Source of the DNA: Burkholderia pyrrocinia
GTDB lineage: Bacteria; Pseudomonadota; Gammaproteobacteria; Burkholderiales; Burkholderiaceae
Assembly: GCF_022809715.1 (NCBI RefSeq)
Contig: NZ_CP094460.1
Coordinates: 372,001 to 436,000, forward strand
Length of the DNA: 64,000 bases
Direction: 5' to 3'
The notes beneath the pieces are model-generated. The model was not told the DNA's origin. It searched no databases and saw only the letters and a list, made by a program, of their open reading frames with translations. The translations under genes were made by a program, and so were the position numbers. This document shows, piece by piece, positions 8,430-18,175 of this stretch; positions within the stretch are counted from its first letter, which is position 1; each line of letters begins with the position of its first letter.

Positions 8430-8855
8430 ATGAGCCGTCTGGACATTGCGGACGTCGCGCGGCGCACGGGGTTGCCCGCGTCGACGCTGCGCTACTACGA
8501 GGAAAAGGGGCTGATCGTCCCGACCGGCCGGCACGGGCTGCGGCGGCAATACGACGAGTCGGTGCTGGAGCGCCTGGCGCTGATCGCGCTCGGCCGCGAG
8601 GCCGGTTTTTCGCTCGACGACATCCTCGCGATGGTCGGCGCGGACGGCCGGCCCGCGATCGATCGCGCGAAGCTCGACGGCAAGGCCGACGAACTCGATC
8701 GCACGATCCGCCGTCTCGGCGCCGTGCGCGATGCGCTGCGGCATGCGGCCGTGTGCCCGGCGCAGAACCATCTCGAATGCCCGTCGTTCCAGAAGCTGCT
8801 GCGCATCGCCGCGCATCGTCATCCGGCGCGCCGCACGAAGGCGGACGGCGCGTAA
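8430..8855 (+). CDS. MerR-family transcriptional regulator
   Basis: A 141-residue regulator with an N-terminal winged helix (RLDIADVARRTGLPASTLRYYEEKGLI, residues about 3-30), the family dimerisation helix near 80-110, and a C-terminal effector segment AVCPAQNHLECPSFQKLLRIA. Only two cysteines (in the CPAQNHLEC motif) are present, so it is not SoxR, which needs four for its iron-sulfur cluster. It belongs to the uncharacterised MerR group with this short C-terminal motif. The operator dyad lies immediately upstream, suggesting self-control. The effector is unknown. Confidence 0.85.
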   Translation: MSRLDIADVARRTGLPASTLRYYEEKGLIVPTGRHGLRRQYDESVLERLALIALGREAGFSLDDILAMVGADGRPAIDRAKLDGKADELDRTIRRLGAVRDALRHAAVCPAQNHLECPSFQKLLRIAAHRHPARRTKADGA

Positions 8856-8910
8856 GCGGTTGGCTGGCGCAATGCGGCATTCGCCGTCAGCGAAGCGGCC
8901 GACGCATGAC

Positions 8911-9792
8911 TCATCCCGCGTAATACACGCGGCACTCCATCTCGCGCCCGCGCACGATGCGCTTGCCGACGAGCGAGCCGAACGTTTCGGTGAAGACGGT
9001 GCGCTGGTGTTCGCGCTGCACGGCATCGTAGAAGTAGAGCGAAACCCAGTCCATCGTGTGGCCGGATTCCGGCGTGCGCGCGGCGGCATGCTGGCACAGC
9101 GCCGTGAAATGCCAGCCGCCTTTCGTCATGTGCATCACGGGCGGCGGCACATAGTCGTCCGCGTTCAGGCGCCGGTGCACGAGCATCGGCAGCACGCCGG
9201 CGGCGGCCTTGTGGCGGTACTGGCGATCGATGTAGAGCAGCAGCTCGACGGGCGGCTCAGTGCCGGGGCCGGCGTCTTGCATGTGACCCTGCCAGCGCCG
9301 GCGGCGGCTCAGCACGTCGTCGAGCGCGGTGCGGATGCCGACCGCGCGCCGTGGGCCGACGCCCGCGATCGTTTCGAGCTGGCCGTTGCGGGCCGCGCGT
9401 TCGAGCTCCTCGAGCGTGTCGATGTGCAGTGCGTCGTGAATGCGCAGCGCGAGCGCGTGGCCGATGCCCGGCACGGCCTCGAATGCGGATATCCGCTCGG
9501 TATCGCCGCGCAGCCGGTCGAGCTGGCGCCAGCGTCCCGTCACCAGCAGTTCGGCGATCGCCTGCGCGACGCCGGTGCCGATGTCGGGCAGCGCGCCCAG
9601 CGCGTCGACGCCACCGGCTTCGAACAAGGTGCGGATGTTGCGGTCGAGCGCATCGATCGTAGCGGCCGACGCGCGGTACGCAGCGACCCGGTACGGGTTC
9701 GCGCCCTGATCGGCGAGCCACTGCGCGGCCTCGCGCAGGCATGCCGCGATGTGCCGGTTTTCCTCGTACGTTTGGCTGGCGGTCGACTGCAT
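8911..9792 (-). CDS. Helix-hairpin-helix DNA-binding protein, Pol X N-terminal type
   Basis: A 293-residue protein whose residues about 5-175 match the helix-hairpin-helix 8-kDa region of family X DNA polymerases: NPYRVAAYRASAATIDAL, LGALPDIGTGVAQAIAELL, FEAVPGIGHALALRIHDAL and LETIAGVGPRRAVGIR. The polymerase palm and PHP domains of bacterial Pol X are absent. The C-terminal 110 residues, ending MECRVYYAG, are a separate domain I do not recognise (MHMTKGGWHFTALCQH). It probably binds gapped or branched DNA. It lies downstream of the RpoD paralogue in the same orientation, with a strong hairpin between them. The start at 9792 was chosen because upstream codons lack family similarity. Confidence 0.75.
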   Translation of the reverse strand: MQSTASQTYEENRHIAACLREAAQWLADQGANPYRVAAYRASAATIDALDRNIRTLFEAGGVDALGALPDIGTGVAQAIAELLVTGRWRQLDRLRGDTERISAFEAVPGIGHALALRIHDALHIDTLEELERAARNGQLETIAGVGPRRAVGIRTALDDVLSRRRRWQGHMQDAGPGTEPPVELLLYIDRQYRHKAAAGVLPMLVHRRLNADDYVPPPVMHMTKGGWHFTALCQHAAARTPESGHTMDWVSLYFYDAVQREHQRTVFTETFGSLVGKRIVRGREMECRVYYAG

Positions 9793-9925
9793 GGCGAGGG
9801 ACCCGGGGAAGCGCAAACGGAATGGACGCGGCGAGCGATGCGCCGGTCGGCTCTTGACCATTGTCGCGACGCGCGACGAACAAAACTTGACGCACGTCAA
9901 TGGCAAACGTAGCACAGGCGCGAAG

Positions 9926-9960
9926 CGCACGGTCGTGCCGCATGTGGGCACGACCGTGCG
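9926..9960 (-). terminator. 14-bp hairpin after the sigma factor gene
   Basis: A perfect 14-bp stem (9926-9939 / 9947-9960) with a 7-nt loop begins seven bases after the sigma-factor stop on the minus strand. There is no clear U-tract. It likely ends or stabilises the sigma transcript before the helix-hairpin-helix gene. Confidence 0.6.
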
Positions 9961-9966
9961 TCGCGC

Positions 9967-11505
9967 TTACGCGTCGAGAAACGACTGCGCGTTCTCGGCC
10001 TCGGCGGCCGTGCGCAGCGCGGCGAGCGCACGTTTCTCGATCTGCCGCACGCGTTCGCGCGACATGCCCGCGTCCTGCGCGATCGCGTCGTACGTATCGG
10101 GCTCGGCGCCGCCGAGGCCGAACCGCCGGCGCAGCACGTCGGCCTCGGCCGGCGTGACCGACCGCAGCAGCGACGTCACGCATTCGCGCATGCGCGTGTC
10201 GGCCAGTTGCTCGAACGGGCTGGCCGACGCCTGATCCTCGATCAGGTCCACGAGGCCGGTGTCCGCGTCGGGCAGCGGCGTGTCGAGCGAGACGGGCTCG
10301 GCGGGCAGCGCGAGCACCGCGCGCACCTTGTCCTCGTCGAGCCCGGTTTCGGCCGCGAGTTCGGCAGGCGTTGCCTGGCGGCCGGTGTGCTGGCGAAAGC
10401 GCAGCGCATGCCGCCGTACACGCTGGTACTGGTCGCCGACGTGCACCGGCACGCGGATCGTGCGCGAGCGATCCGCGACCGCGCGCGCGACCGCCTGGCG
10501 GATCCACCAGGTCGCATAGGTCGAGAACTTGAACCCGCGCCGGTATTCGAATTTCTCGATCGCGCGCATCAGGCCGACACAGCCGTCCTGCACCAGATCG
10601 GGCAGGTCGATGCCGCGGTTCATGTACTTGCGCGCGATCGACAGCACGAGCCGCAGGTTCGCTTCGAGCATCGCGCGGGTCGCGTCGTGCACTTTCTGCT
10701 GGCCGTCGGTCAGCGCCGCCGCGAGGGCACGGCGGGCGACGGTGTCGAAGCAGGCGGCTTCGCCCGCTGCGGCGTCGTGCGGGGCTGCCGCGAGCGCGCG
10801 CACGACGCGGCTTGCGTCGTCGACGGCCGGCGCGACCCACGCGATCGTGCCGAGCAGCGCGGCCACGCGGTTGCGCGCGTCGCGGTATTCGGCCGAACGG
10901 CAGCCATGCGCAAGCAAGGCGCCGCGCAGCGCCGACACGGCTGCCTGCAGCGCGTCGTAGCTGGCGGGCATGGGCGTGTCGCCGTCGTCGTCGTCGGGCG
11001 ATCCGGTTGCGCCGGCGGCACCCGCCGTTGCACGGTGACGCGCAAGCAGCGCGTCGACCGCCGCCGGACAGCCGGCGAGCGCGTGCAGCACCTGGTGGCG
11101 GCCCGTCTCGATTTCGCGGGCGAGCACGATTTCGCCTTCGCGCGTGAGCAGCGGTACTGCCTGCATGCGCCGCATGTAGAGCGCGAGCGGATCGGTCGAT
11201 GCGCTCGTGCCGCGTGCGAGATCGCCGAGCACGGCCCGGCCTTCGTCGAGCGTGTCGCGATCGACATCGACAGGTGCCGTACCGGCGAACGGCGCAGGCG
11301 CGGCCGGCTCGTCGAGCACGGCGATGCCGATGTCGGCGAGCGCGGCGCGCACGACGTCGAGCGCGTCGGGGCTGTCGCTTTCGGGCGGCAGCGCGTCGAC
11401 GAGGTCGGCGTGCGTCAGATAACCCTGTTCGCCGGCGAGCGCCAGCAACTGGATGATCGGATCGAGCGGCGTGTCCGCCCGGGGAGTGGGGCGTGGCGTA
11501 GTCAT
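9967..11505 (-). CDS. RpoD-family sigma factor paralogue with region 1.1
   Basis: A 512-residue sigma factor. Residues about 16-66 ([24 protein letters not shown] onward) match region 1.1 of primary sigma factors. Region 1.2 is at 105-135 ([21 protein letters not shown]). Region 2 is at 281-355 with [18 protein letters not shown] (2.3-2.4), region 3 follows, and region 4.2 carries [22 protein letters not shown]. The stretch between 1.2 and 2.1 is shorter and Ala-rich compared with housekeeping RpoD. At 512 residues it is smaller than the usual 600-plus, so it is probably a second RpoD-like sigma rather than the primary one. Near-identity in 2.4 and 4.2 suggests promoters close to the sigma70 consensus. 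Confidence 0.9.
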   Translation of the reverse strand: MTTPRPTPRADTPLDPIIQLLALAGEQGYLTHADLVDALPPESDSPDALDVVRAALADIGIAVLDEPAAPAPFAGTAPVDVDRDTLDEGRAVLGDLARGTSASTDPLALYMRRMQAVPLLTREGEIVLAREIETGRHQVLHALAGCPAAVDALLARHRATAGAAGATGSPDDDDGDTPMPASYDALQAAVSALRGALLAHGCRSAEYRDARNRVAALLGTIAWVAPAVDDASRVVRALAAAPHDAAAGEAACFDTVARRALAAALTDGQQKVHDATRAMLEANLRLVLSIARKYMNRGIDLPDLVQDGCVGLMRAIEKFEYRRGFKFSTYATWWIRQAVARAVADRSRTIRVPVHVGDQYQRVRRHALRFRQHTGRQATPAELAAETGLDEDKVRAVLALPAEPVSLDTPLPDADTGLVDLIEDQASASPFEQLADTRMRECVTSLLRSVTPAEADVLRRRFGLGGAEPDTYDAIAQDAGMSRERVRQIEKRALAALRTAAEAENAQSFLDA

Positions 11506-11802
11506 GTCGATGGCGGCGTGGGCCGCGCTCCTGTCGGGGGCGGACCGAAGTCCGCCGGTTTCGGGCCGCCGTGTGTCCGCGAACGCTCGTCCGCGCCGGT
11601 CAGCCTGACATCGTTCAAGTTGAGGGCATCTGCGCCAACTTCAATGCGGGCGCGGCAGACAGGCAGCATGGGGTATGCCCGCACGACCGTCCGGTGCAGG
11701 AAACAAAAAGTAACCGATCATACCCGCGGAAATCTGCAGGGGACGTAAGCTAGAGTCAGGCGCGCGCCCGGCGGCGGCGCGCGGATTCTGCCGGAGCACG
11801 AG

Positions 11803-12234
11803 ATGAACCCGATTTCCGCCGCGAGGCCCGCCGTCATCGCGCTGGCCGCGCTGACGCTCGGCGGCTGCTACTACACGAGCCCGTACGGGTATGCGCCTTA
11901 TTACGCGCCGGCGCCCGCCACGGTAACACAGCGCGAGATCCCGGTTGCACCGGCCGCGCCCGGCGCGGCCCTTTCGCCGGCCCCCGATACGCCGGCCGAC
12001 GTCGTTGCGCCGGTGCCGGTGTATGTCGCGCCGGCCTATGTGCCGCCGCCGTATCCGTACTACTACCCCGCGTACCCCGCGTACTACCCCGGCTGGTACG
12101 GGCCGCCCGTCACGATCGGCTTCTGGGGCCGTTGGGGCGGCGGGTACCGGGGCGGGCGCGGCGGGTACTGGCATCGTCCGTGGGGCGGCGGGCATTGGGG
12201 CGGCGGCCACTGGGGCGGCGGCCATCGGCACTGA
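11803..12234 (+). CDS. Tyr/Pro-rich lipoprotein with Gly-His-Trp tail
   Basis: A 143-residue exported protein. The signal peptide ends in the lipobox LGGC (Cys about 23), so a lipid anchor is expected. The mature part is almost all low complexity: a Tyr/Pro/Ala segment (YYTSPYGYAPYYAP; YPYYYPAYPAYYPGWYGPP), then a Gly/Trp tail with GGGHWGGGHWGGGHRH. The His-rich end could bind metal, but that is speculation. It is 32 bp upstream of, and probably cotranscribed with, the SH3-domain protein. It is an envelope component of unknown function. Confidence 0.8.
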   Translation: MNPISAARPAVIALAALTLGGCYYTSPYGYAPYYAPAPATVTQREIPVAPAAPGAALSPAPDTPADVVAPVPVYVAPAYVPPPYPYYYPAYPAYYPGWYGPPVTIGFWGRWGGGYRGGRGGYWHRPWGGGHWGGGHWGGGHRH

Positions 12235-12266
12235 GGGCGCGCGGCGGGGCCGCGCGGGAGAGCATC

Positions 12267-13193
12267 ATGAGCAACACGATTGTCCGAAGTCTGTGCGTCG
12301 TCCTGCTTGGCCTCGCGGCCGCGCCGGGCGTCGCCGATGCGCAGAGCAGCGCCTACACGAACTCGCCGGCCGAGCTGTACGCCGGGCCGGCGCCCGATTA
12401 TCCGGTGGTCGCGCAGATCCCGCCCGACACGGCGCTGGAGGTATTCGGCTGCCTGAGCGACTACTCGTGGTGCGACGTCGCGCTGCCGGGCGTGCGCGGC
12501 TGGATCGATGCGCAGTTGCTCGAGTATCCGTACCAGGGCAACTACGTGCCGTTGCTCGAATACGGCGCGATCATCGGGGTCCCGGTGACCGGATTCGCGA
12601 TCGGCGCGTACTGGGATCGTTATTACCGGCACCGCCCGTGGTACCACGACCGCGATCGTTGGGCGCATCGCGCGGAACCGCGGCTCGGCCCCGGCGGGTT
12701 CCCGCCGGGACAGGGCCGTCCGCGGCCGGGCGGGCCGATACAGGCCGTGCCGGGCGGCCCGCCGCCGGGGCCGCATGATGCACGGCCGTCGGCCACGCGC
12801 GGCGGCTGGAACGGAGCGAACCGCACGCCGGCGCCGGCGGCACCTGCACCTGCACCGATGCAGGCCGCGCCGGGCGGCCCGCAGCCCGCGCCGCATGATG
12901 CGCAGCCGTCGGCCACGCGCGGCGGCTGGAACGGAGCGAACCGCATGCCGGCGCCGGCGGCACCTGCGCCTGCACCGATGCAGGCCGCGCCGGGCAATGC
13001 CCGTCCGGCGGGCCCGCCGCCGGCCGTATTGCGCCCGCCGCCCGCACCGGGCGGTGAAGCCCGTCCGATGCCGCCCGTGCATCAGGGAGGTGGCGGCGGT
13101 GGCGGTGGTTACGCGCGGCCGCAAGGCGGCGGAAACGGCGGCGGTACCCGCGGTGGCGGCGGTGGCGGCGGTACCGACGAATACCGTCATTGA
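12267..13193 (+). CDS. Exported bacterial SH3-domain protein with Pro/Gly-rich repeats
   Basis: A 308-residue protein with a cleavable signal peptide (cut after VADAQ near 26) and an SH3b-like domain at about 27-90 (NSPAELYAGPAPDYPVVAQIPPDTALEVFGCLSDYSWCDVAL...GWIDAQLL), a fold that binds cell-wall peptides. The rest is disordered: a DRYYRHRPWYHDRDRW basic-aromatic patch, two 40-residue repeats (ending PAPMQAAPG) and a poly-Gly tail. It pairs with the upstream lipoprotein, suggesting a shared cell-surface role. The reading frame is open upstream inside the lipoprotein gene; ATG 12267 starts the signal peptide. Confidence 0.8.
   Translation: MSNTIVRSLCVVLLGLAAAPGVADAQSSAYTNSPAELYAGPAPDYPVVAQIPPDTALEVFGCLSDYSWCDVALPGVRGWIDAQLLEYPYQGNYVPLLEYGAIIGVPVTGFAIGAYWDRYYRHRPWYHDRDRWAHRAEPRLGPGGFPPGQGRPRPGGPIQAVPGGPPPGPHDARPSATRGGWNGANRTPAPAAPAPAPMQAAPGGPQPAPHDAQPSATRGGWNGANRMPAPAAPAPAPMQAAPGNARPAGPPPAVLRPPPAPGGEARPMPPVHQGGGGGGGGYARPQGGGNGGGTRGGGGGGGTDEYRH
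12741..12995. repeat. 120-bp tandem duplication inside the SH3-protein gene
   Basis: 12741-12860 and 12861-12980 are near-identical 120-bp copies, followed by 15 bp of a third. The unit is a whole number of codons (40), so copy-number change would keep the frame. Confidence 0.9.
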
Positions 13194-13229
13194 CCGTACC
13201 AGCCCCGCGATTTCTCCGCGCGCAGGACG

Positions 13230-13256
13230 AAAAAAAGCCGCTCCGGAGAGCGGCTT
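13230..13256 (-). terminator. Rho-independent terminator of ilvD
   Basis: A 9-bp stem (13235-13243 / 13248-13256) with a CGGA loop is followed on the minus strand by seven T residues (complement of A 13230-13236). It lies about 100 nt after the ilvD stop. Confidence 0.85.
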
Positions 13257-13351
13257 CTGGATCAGGCGAGCGGGCGGCCGGGCGGTTGCGTGGCGCCGCA
13301 GCCCGAGCGGACTGTCCGTCGCCGGTTGCCCGTCGTCGGTAGACCGCCCCG

Positions 13352-15211
13352 TCAGTCGTCGAGCAGCGACACGTCGCGCACCGCGCCCTTGTCGGCCGAC
13401 ATGACCAGCTTCGCGTACGCCTTCAGCGCCGCAGACACCTTGCGCGGACGCGGCTGCGCCGGCTTCCAGCCCTTCGCGTTCTGCTCTTCGCGGCGGCGCG
13501 CCAGTTCCTCGTCCGATACCAGCACGTCGATCGTGCGGTTCGGGATGTCGATGCGGATTCGGTCGCCGTCGCGCACGAGGCCGATCGCGCCGCCCGCTGC
13601 CGCTTCCGGCGAGCAGTGACCGATCGACAGGCCCGATGTGCCGCCCGAGAAGCGGCCGTCCGTCAGCAGCGCGCATGCCTTGCCGAGCCCCTTCGACTTG
13701 ATGTAGCTGGTCGGGTAGAGCATTTCCTGCATGCCGGGGCCGCCCTTCGGGCCTTCGTAGCGCACGATCACCACGTCGCCCGCCTTGACCTTGTCGTTCA
13801 GGATGTTCTCGACCGCTTCGTCCTGCGATTCGGTCACGTGAGCCGAGCCTTCGAACACGAGGATGCTTTCGTCGACGCCGGCCGTCTTCACCACGCAGCC
13901 GTCGAGCGCGATGTTGCCCGTCAGCACCGCGAGGCCGCCTTCCTTCGAGAACGCATGCTCGTACGAGCGGATGCAGCCTTCGGCGCGGTCGAGGTCGAGG
14001 CTCGGCCAGCGCGTGTTCTGGCTGAATGCGACCTGCGTCGGGATGCCGGCCGGGCCGGCCAGGTAGAACGTACGGACCGCTTCGTCCTGCGTGCGCACGA
14101 TGTCCCACTGGTCCAGCGCATCCTTCAGCGTCGGTGCGTGGATGGTCGGCACGTCGGTGTGCAGCTTGCCGGCGCGCTCGAGCTCGCCGAGGATCGCCAT
14201 GATGCCGCCTGCGCGGTGCACGTCCTCGATGTGGTACTTGTTCGTGTTCGGCGCGACCTTGCACAGCTGCGGCACGGTGCGCGACAGGCGGTCGATGTCC
14301 TTCATCGTGAAGTCGATGCCGGCTTCCTGCGCGATCGCCAGCAGGTGCAGGATCGTGTTGGTCGAGCCGCCCATCGCGATGTCGAGCGTCATCGCGTTCT
14401 CGAACGCCTTGAAGCCGACCGAGCGCGGCAGCACGCGTTCATCGTCCTGCTCGTAGTGCTGGCGCGTCAGTTCGACGATGCGGCGGCCGGCGCGCTTGAA
14501 CAGTTGCTCGCGATCGGCGTGCGTCGCGACCACCGTGCCGTTGCCGGGCAGCGACAGGCCGAGCGCTTCGGTCAGGCAGTTCATCGAGTTCGCGGTGAAC
14601 ATGCCCGAGCACGAGCCGCAGGTCGGGCAGGCCGAGCGTTCGACTTCGGCGACGTCGGCGTCCGAATACGACTGGTCGGCCGCGATCACCATCGCGTCGA
14701 CGAGGTCGAGCTTCTTCAGTTCGACGGTCTTGGTGACCGGGTTAGCGAGGCGCGTCTTGCCGGCTTCCATCGGGCCGCCCGACACGAAGATCACCGGAAT
14801 GTTCAGGCGCATCGCGGCCATCAGCATCCCCGGCGTGATCTTGTCGCAGTTCGAGATGCACACCATCGCGTCCGCGCAGTGCGCGTTCACCATGTATTCG
14901 ACCGAGTCGGCGATGATGTCGCGGCTCGGCAGCGAATACAGCATGCCGTCGTGGCCCATCGCGATGCCGTCGTCGACCGCGATCGTGTTGAATTCCTTCG
15001 CGACGCCGCCGGCAGCCTCGATCTCGCGCGCGACGAGCTGGCCGAGATCCTTCAGGTGCACGTGCCCGGGCACGAACTGGGTGAACGAGTTGACGACCGC
15101 GATGATCGGCTTCGAGAAATCGTCGTCTTTCATGCCGGTGGCGCGCCACAGCGAGCGCGCACCTGCCATGTTGCGGCCGGCGGTGGAGGTTTTGGAACGG
15201 TAAGTGGGCAT
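13352..15211 (-). CDS. ilvD: Dihydroxy-acid dehydratase
   Basis: A 619-residue enzyme of valine, leucine and isoleucine synthesis that dehydrates 2,3-dihydroxy-isovalerate and -methylvalerate to the 2-keto acids. It uses an iron-sulfur cluster: cysteines in [14 protein letters not shown] (near 122) and [19 protein letters not shown] (near 195) are the usual ligands. [22 protein letters not shown] and the C-terminal [20 protein letters not shown] are diagnostic. The length is that of the E. coli type. Start 15211 ([22 protein letters not shown]) matches the family N-terminus. It is a single-gene unit with its own terminator. Confidence 0.97.
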   Translation of the reverse strand: MPTYRSKTSTAGRNMAGARSLWRATGMKDDDFSKPIIAVVNSFTQFVPGHVHLKDLGQLVAREIEAAGGVAKEFNTIAVDDGIAMGHDGMLYSLPSRDIIADSVEYMVNAHCADAMVCISNCDKITPGMLMAAMRLNIPVIFVSGGPMEAGKTRLANPVTKTVELKKLDLVDAMVIAADQSYSDADVAEVERSACPTCGSCSGMFTANSMNCLTEALGLSLPGNGTVVATHADREQLFKRAGRRIVELTRQHYEQDDERVLPRSVGFKAFENAMTLDIAMGGSTNTILHLLAIAQEAGIDFTMKDIDRLSRTVPQLCKVAPNTNKYHIEDVHRAGGIMAILGELERAGKLHTDVPTIHAPTLKDALDQWDIVRTQDEAVRTFYLAGPAGIPTQVAFSQNTRWPSLDLDRAEGCIRSYEHAFSKEGGLAVLTGNIALDGCVVKTAGVDESILVFEGSAHVTESQDEAVENILNDKVKAGDVVIVRYEGPKGGPGMQEMLYPTSYIKSKGLGKACALLTDGRFSGGTSGLSIGHCSPEAAAGGAIGLVRDGDRIRIDIPNRTIDVLVSDEELARRREEQNAKGWKPAQPRPRKVSAALKAYAKLVMSADKGAVRDVSLLDD

Positions 15212-15491
15212 CGTGGTTGCTGAAGAAATATCGCGGAAAAGGGTGGAGGCACGGGAATAAAGGCCTCTCTCGCGCCCGTGCGAACAACCTCTTGAGCTGC
15301 GCCCTGGGCAAACCGGGCGATTATCCCACAGCCGCCGGGGGCGTGGCGCCCGCGGGGCCGGCAAGCGGCGCGTGCGGCCGGCGCGGCGCGCAACGCGCGG
15401 GCGGTTGCGGCACGCCCGCGCGGCCGGTTCGAGAGGCGGCCGGATCGCGCTTTTATCGACGATCCAGCCGCGCCACTCCCGCGCTCCGGCG

Positions 15492-16514
15492 TCAGTCGAG
15501 CAGCGTCAGGATCTCGTCGTAAAGCGCCTGCGGAATCCGCACGCCGTTCGCGATGCTGCGCGCGCGGGCGTCGAACCGCCGTTGCGACGGCAGCCGCGCG
15601 CCCTGCGCGACGATCGACCCGAACATCCGCTCGCCGCGCGCGAGCCCCGCGTCGAGATCGTCGCCGAGGAACACCTTCGGATCGAACGCGATCACGAGCT
15701 CGCCGTGGCATGGCGTCGCGCCGACGCCTTCGTCGAAATCCATCGATTCCCGGCTCGTCATGTCGCCGATCAGCGCGCCGCCGAGCAATTCGACCATCGC
15801 CGCGAGCGCCGAGCCCTTGTGGCCGCCGAACGTGCGCATCGCGCCCTGCAGCGCGGCCTTCGGATCGGTGGTCGGCTGGCCGTCGGCGTCGATCGCCCAG
15901 TGCGGCGGAATCGCCTTGCCTTGCTTCGCGTGCAGCTCGATGTCGCCGCGCGCGATCGCGCTCGTCGCGAAATCGAACACGAACGGCTCGCCATCCGGGC
16001 GCGGCCATGCGAACGCGATCGGGTTCGTGCCGAACACCGGTTCGCGGCCGCCTTCCGGCGCGACCCAGCTGTGGCTCGGGTTCATCGCGATGCCGACCAG
16101 CCCCTCGGCCGCGATCGCCTCGACCTCGGGCCACAGCGCGGAGAAGTGGTAGCAGTGGTTGATCGCCATCGCGGCGATCCCGTGCTGTTTCGCCATCTCG
16201 GCGAGCACGGGCAGCCCGGTTTCGAAGCTCAGCAGCGAGAAGCCGCGATGCGCGTCGACCGCGACGATCGACGACGACAGCCGGCGCAGCGTCGGCACCG
16301 CTTGCGGATCGACCTTGCCCTTCTTCAGCGAACGTACGCAGACGAGCAGCCGGTACACGCCGTGCGAATGGCATTCGTCGCGCTGGCCCTGCGTGATCAC
16401 GTTGGCGATCGCCCGCGCATGCGCATCGGACATCCCGTTGTGCGTCAGCACGCGCAGCGCGAGCGCATGGACTTCGTCGAGTGACAGGACGACTTCGGCG
16501 GTTTGCTCAGACAT
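15492..16514 (-). CDS. Malate/L-lactate dehydrogenase-family imino-acid reductase
   Basis: A 340-residue NAD(P)H-dependent enzyme of the Ldh2/DpkA family, with [17 protein letters not shown] near the C-terminus, [12 protein letters not shown] near 45 and [23 protein letters not shown] near 145. In hydroxyproline clusters this family works as delta-1-pyrroline-2-carboxylate or delta-1-piperideine-2-carboxylate reductase, making L-proline or L-pipecolate from cyclic imines. It is last in the minus-strand half of the cluster, and its ATG overlaps the aldehyde dehydrogenase stop by eight bases. Its substrate is inferred from the neighbours; malate dehydrogenase activity is less likely. Confidence 0.85.
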   Translation of the reverse strand: MSEQTAEVVLSLDEVHALALRVLTHNGMSDAHARAIANVITQGQRDECHSHGVYRLLVCVRSLKKGKVDPQAVPTLRRLSSSIVAVDAHRGFSLLSFETGLPVLAEMAKQHGIAAMAINHCYHFSALWPEVEAIAAEGLVGIAMNPSHSWVAPEGGREPVFGTNPIAFAWPRPDGEPFVFDFATSAIARGDIELHAKQGKAIPPHWAIDADGQPTTDPKAALQGAMRTFGGHKGSALAAMVELLGGALIGDMTSRESMDFDEGVGATPCHGELVIAFDPKVFLGDDLDAGLARGERMFGSIVAQGARLPSQRRFDARARSIANGVRIPQALYDEILTLLD

Positions 16515-18099
16515 GGTTCACCTCGCGCGGCGCGGGCACGCCGTCGATGCGCTGCGGCACGTTCAGCGGATTGCTATCGCGGATCGCGTCCGGCAGCAGC
16601 GCGTCCGGCAGGTCCTGGTACGACACCGGGCGCAGGAAGCGCTCGATCGCGCGTGCGCCGACCGACGTCGTGCGCGTGTCGGACGTCGCCGGGAACGGGC
16701 CGCCGTGCACCATTGCATGGCCGACCTCGACGCCGGTGCCGAAGCCGTTGACGAGAATGCGGCCGGCCTTGCGCTCGAGCGTCGGGCGCAGCGCGGCGAA
16801 CAGCGGCGCGTCGCCGTCGGCGAGATGCGCGGCGATCGTCAACTGGCCTTCGAGCGACTTCAGCACGCGATGCAGCGTGTCGGCATCCGGGCAGCGCACG
16901 ATCAGCGAAGCGGGGCCGAACACTTCTTCGCGCAGTTCGGGGCGCGCGATGAACGCGTCGGCCGACGTCGCGAACAGCGCCGCGCGGGCCTGGTAGCGAC
17001 TGCCTTCGACGCCTTCCGCCAGCAATTCGACCGCGTCGTGCCCGCGCAGCGCCGCGACGCCTTGCGCATAGCTTGCGTGGATGTGCGGCGTCAGCATCGT
17101 CTGCGCGGCCGCCGCGCGCACGGCATCGGCCGCCGCGGCTTCGAACGCGCGCAGCGCGGGGCCGTCGACGGCAAGCACGAGACCGGGGTTCGTGCAGAAC
17201 TGGCCCGCGCCGAGCGTGAGCGACGCGACGAACTGCGGCGCGATCGCATCGTGACGCGCGTCGAGCGCGGCGGGAAACAGCAGCACCGGATTGATCGAGC
17301 TCATTTCCGCATAGACGGGAATCGGTTCGGGGCGCGCGGCCGCGATATGCATCAGCGCGACGCCGCCGCGGCGTGAGCCGGTGAAGCCGACGGCCTTGAT
17401 GCGTGGATCGGCGACGAGCGCCTGGCCGATCTCGCGCGACGCGTCGAACAGCAGCGAGAACACGCCGGCCGGCATCCCGCATTCGCGCGCCGCCTGCTGG
17501 ATCGCGCGGCCGACGAGTTCCGACGTGCCCGGATGCGCGGAATGCGCCTTGACGATCACCGGGCAGCCGGCCGCGAGCGCCGAGGCCGTATCGCCGCCGG
17601 CGACCGAGAACGCGAGCGGGAAGTTCGACGCGCCGAACACGGCGACGGGCCCGACCGCGACGTTGCGCAGGCGCAGGTCGACGCGCGGCAGCGGCTTGCG
17701 CTCGGGGCGCGCCGGATCGATCCGCGCGTCGAGAAAACCGCCGTCGCGCACGAGCGACGCGAACAGCGCGAGCTGGCCGACCGTGCGGCCGCGTTCGCCT
17801 TCGACGCGTGCGCGCGGCAGGCCCGTTTCTGCGACGCAGCGTTCGATCAGGTCGTCGCCGAGCGCCATGATGTGCCGGCCGATCGCGTCGAGAAACGCGG
17901 CGCGCGCGTCGAGCGTCGTTTCGCGATACGTGTCGAACGCGTCGTCGGCGAGCGCGCAGGCCGTCTCCAGGTCGTGCAGGCTCGCGCCGCCGAAAGCGGG
18001 TTCGAGTGGCTCGCCGGTCGCGGCGGCGATCGCGTGGAGGGTGCCGTTCTGTCCGGCGACGGCGGACTGGCCGATCAGGAGCTGACCTGTGAGTTGCAT
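16507..18099 (-). CDS. 2-oxoglutarate semialdehyde dehydrogenase (aldehyde dehydrogenase family)
   Basis: A 530-residue NADP-type aldehyde dehydrogenase. The catalytic block is [17 protein letters not shown], with the nucleophilic Cys preceded by [19 protein letters not shown] carries the general-base Glu, and [13 protein letters not shown] is the cofactor loop. These features are those of ketoglutaric semialdehyde dehydrogenases, which oxidise 2,5-dioxovalerate to 2-oxoglutarate, the last step of hydroxyproline (and some sugar-acid) breakdown. Start 18099 ([11 protein letters not shown]) fits the family; the longer open frame runs into the permease gene. It overlaps the downstream reductase gene. 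Confidence 0.92.
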   Translation of the reverse strand: MQLTGQLLIGQSAVAGQNGTLHAIAAATGEPLEPAFGGASLHDLETACALADDAFDTYRETTLDARAAFLDAIGRHIMALGDDLIERCVAETGLPRARVEGERGRTVGQLALFASLVRDGGFLDARIDPARPERKPLPRVDLRLRNVAVGPVAVFGASNFPLAFSVAGGDTASALAAGCPVIVKAHSAHPGTSELVGRAIQQAARECGMPAGVFSLLFDASREIGQALVADPRIKAVGFTGSRRGGVALMHIAAARPEPIPVYAEMSSINPVLLFPAALDARHDAIAPQFVASLTLGAGQFCTNPGLVLAVDGPALRAFEAAAADAVRAAAAQTMLTPHIHASYAQGVAALRGHDAVELLAEGVEGSRYQARAALFATSADAFIARPELREEVFGPASLIVRCPDADTLHRVLKSLEGQLTIAAHLADGDAPLFAALRPTLERKAGRILVNGFGTGVEVGHAMVHGGPFPATSDTRTTSVGARAIERFLRPVSYQDLPDALLPDAIRDSNPLNVPQRIDGVPAPREVNHV

Positions 18100-18175
18100 G
18101 GTTTTCCTCGAAAAAAACAGTAGCCGGGCATGGCGCGCCCGGCCGGAGTGATGGTGCGAAGAGGGAGCGGGTGCG

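Noticed and set aside
8430..8855. Identification of the MerR protein as SoxR
   Set aside because: SoxR needs four cysteines for its iron-sulfur cluster; only two are present, although the nearby dyad resembles a SoxR box.
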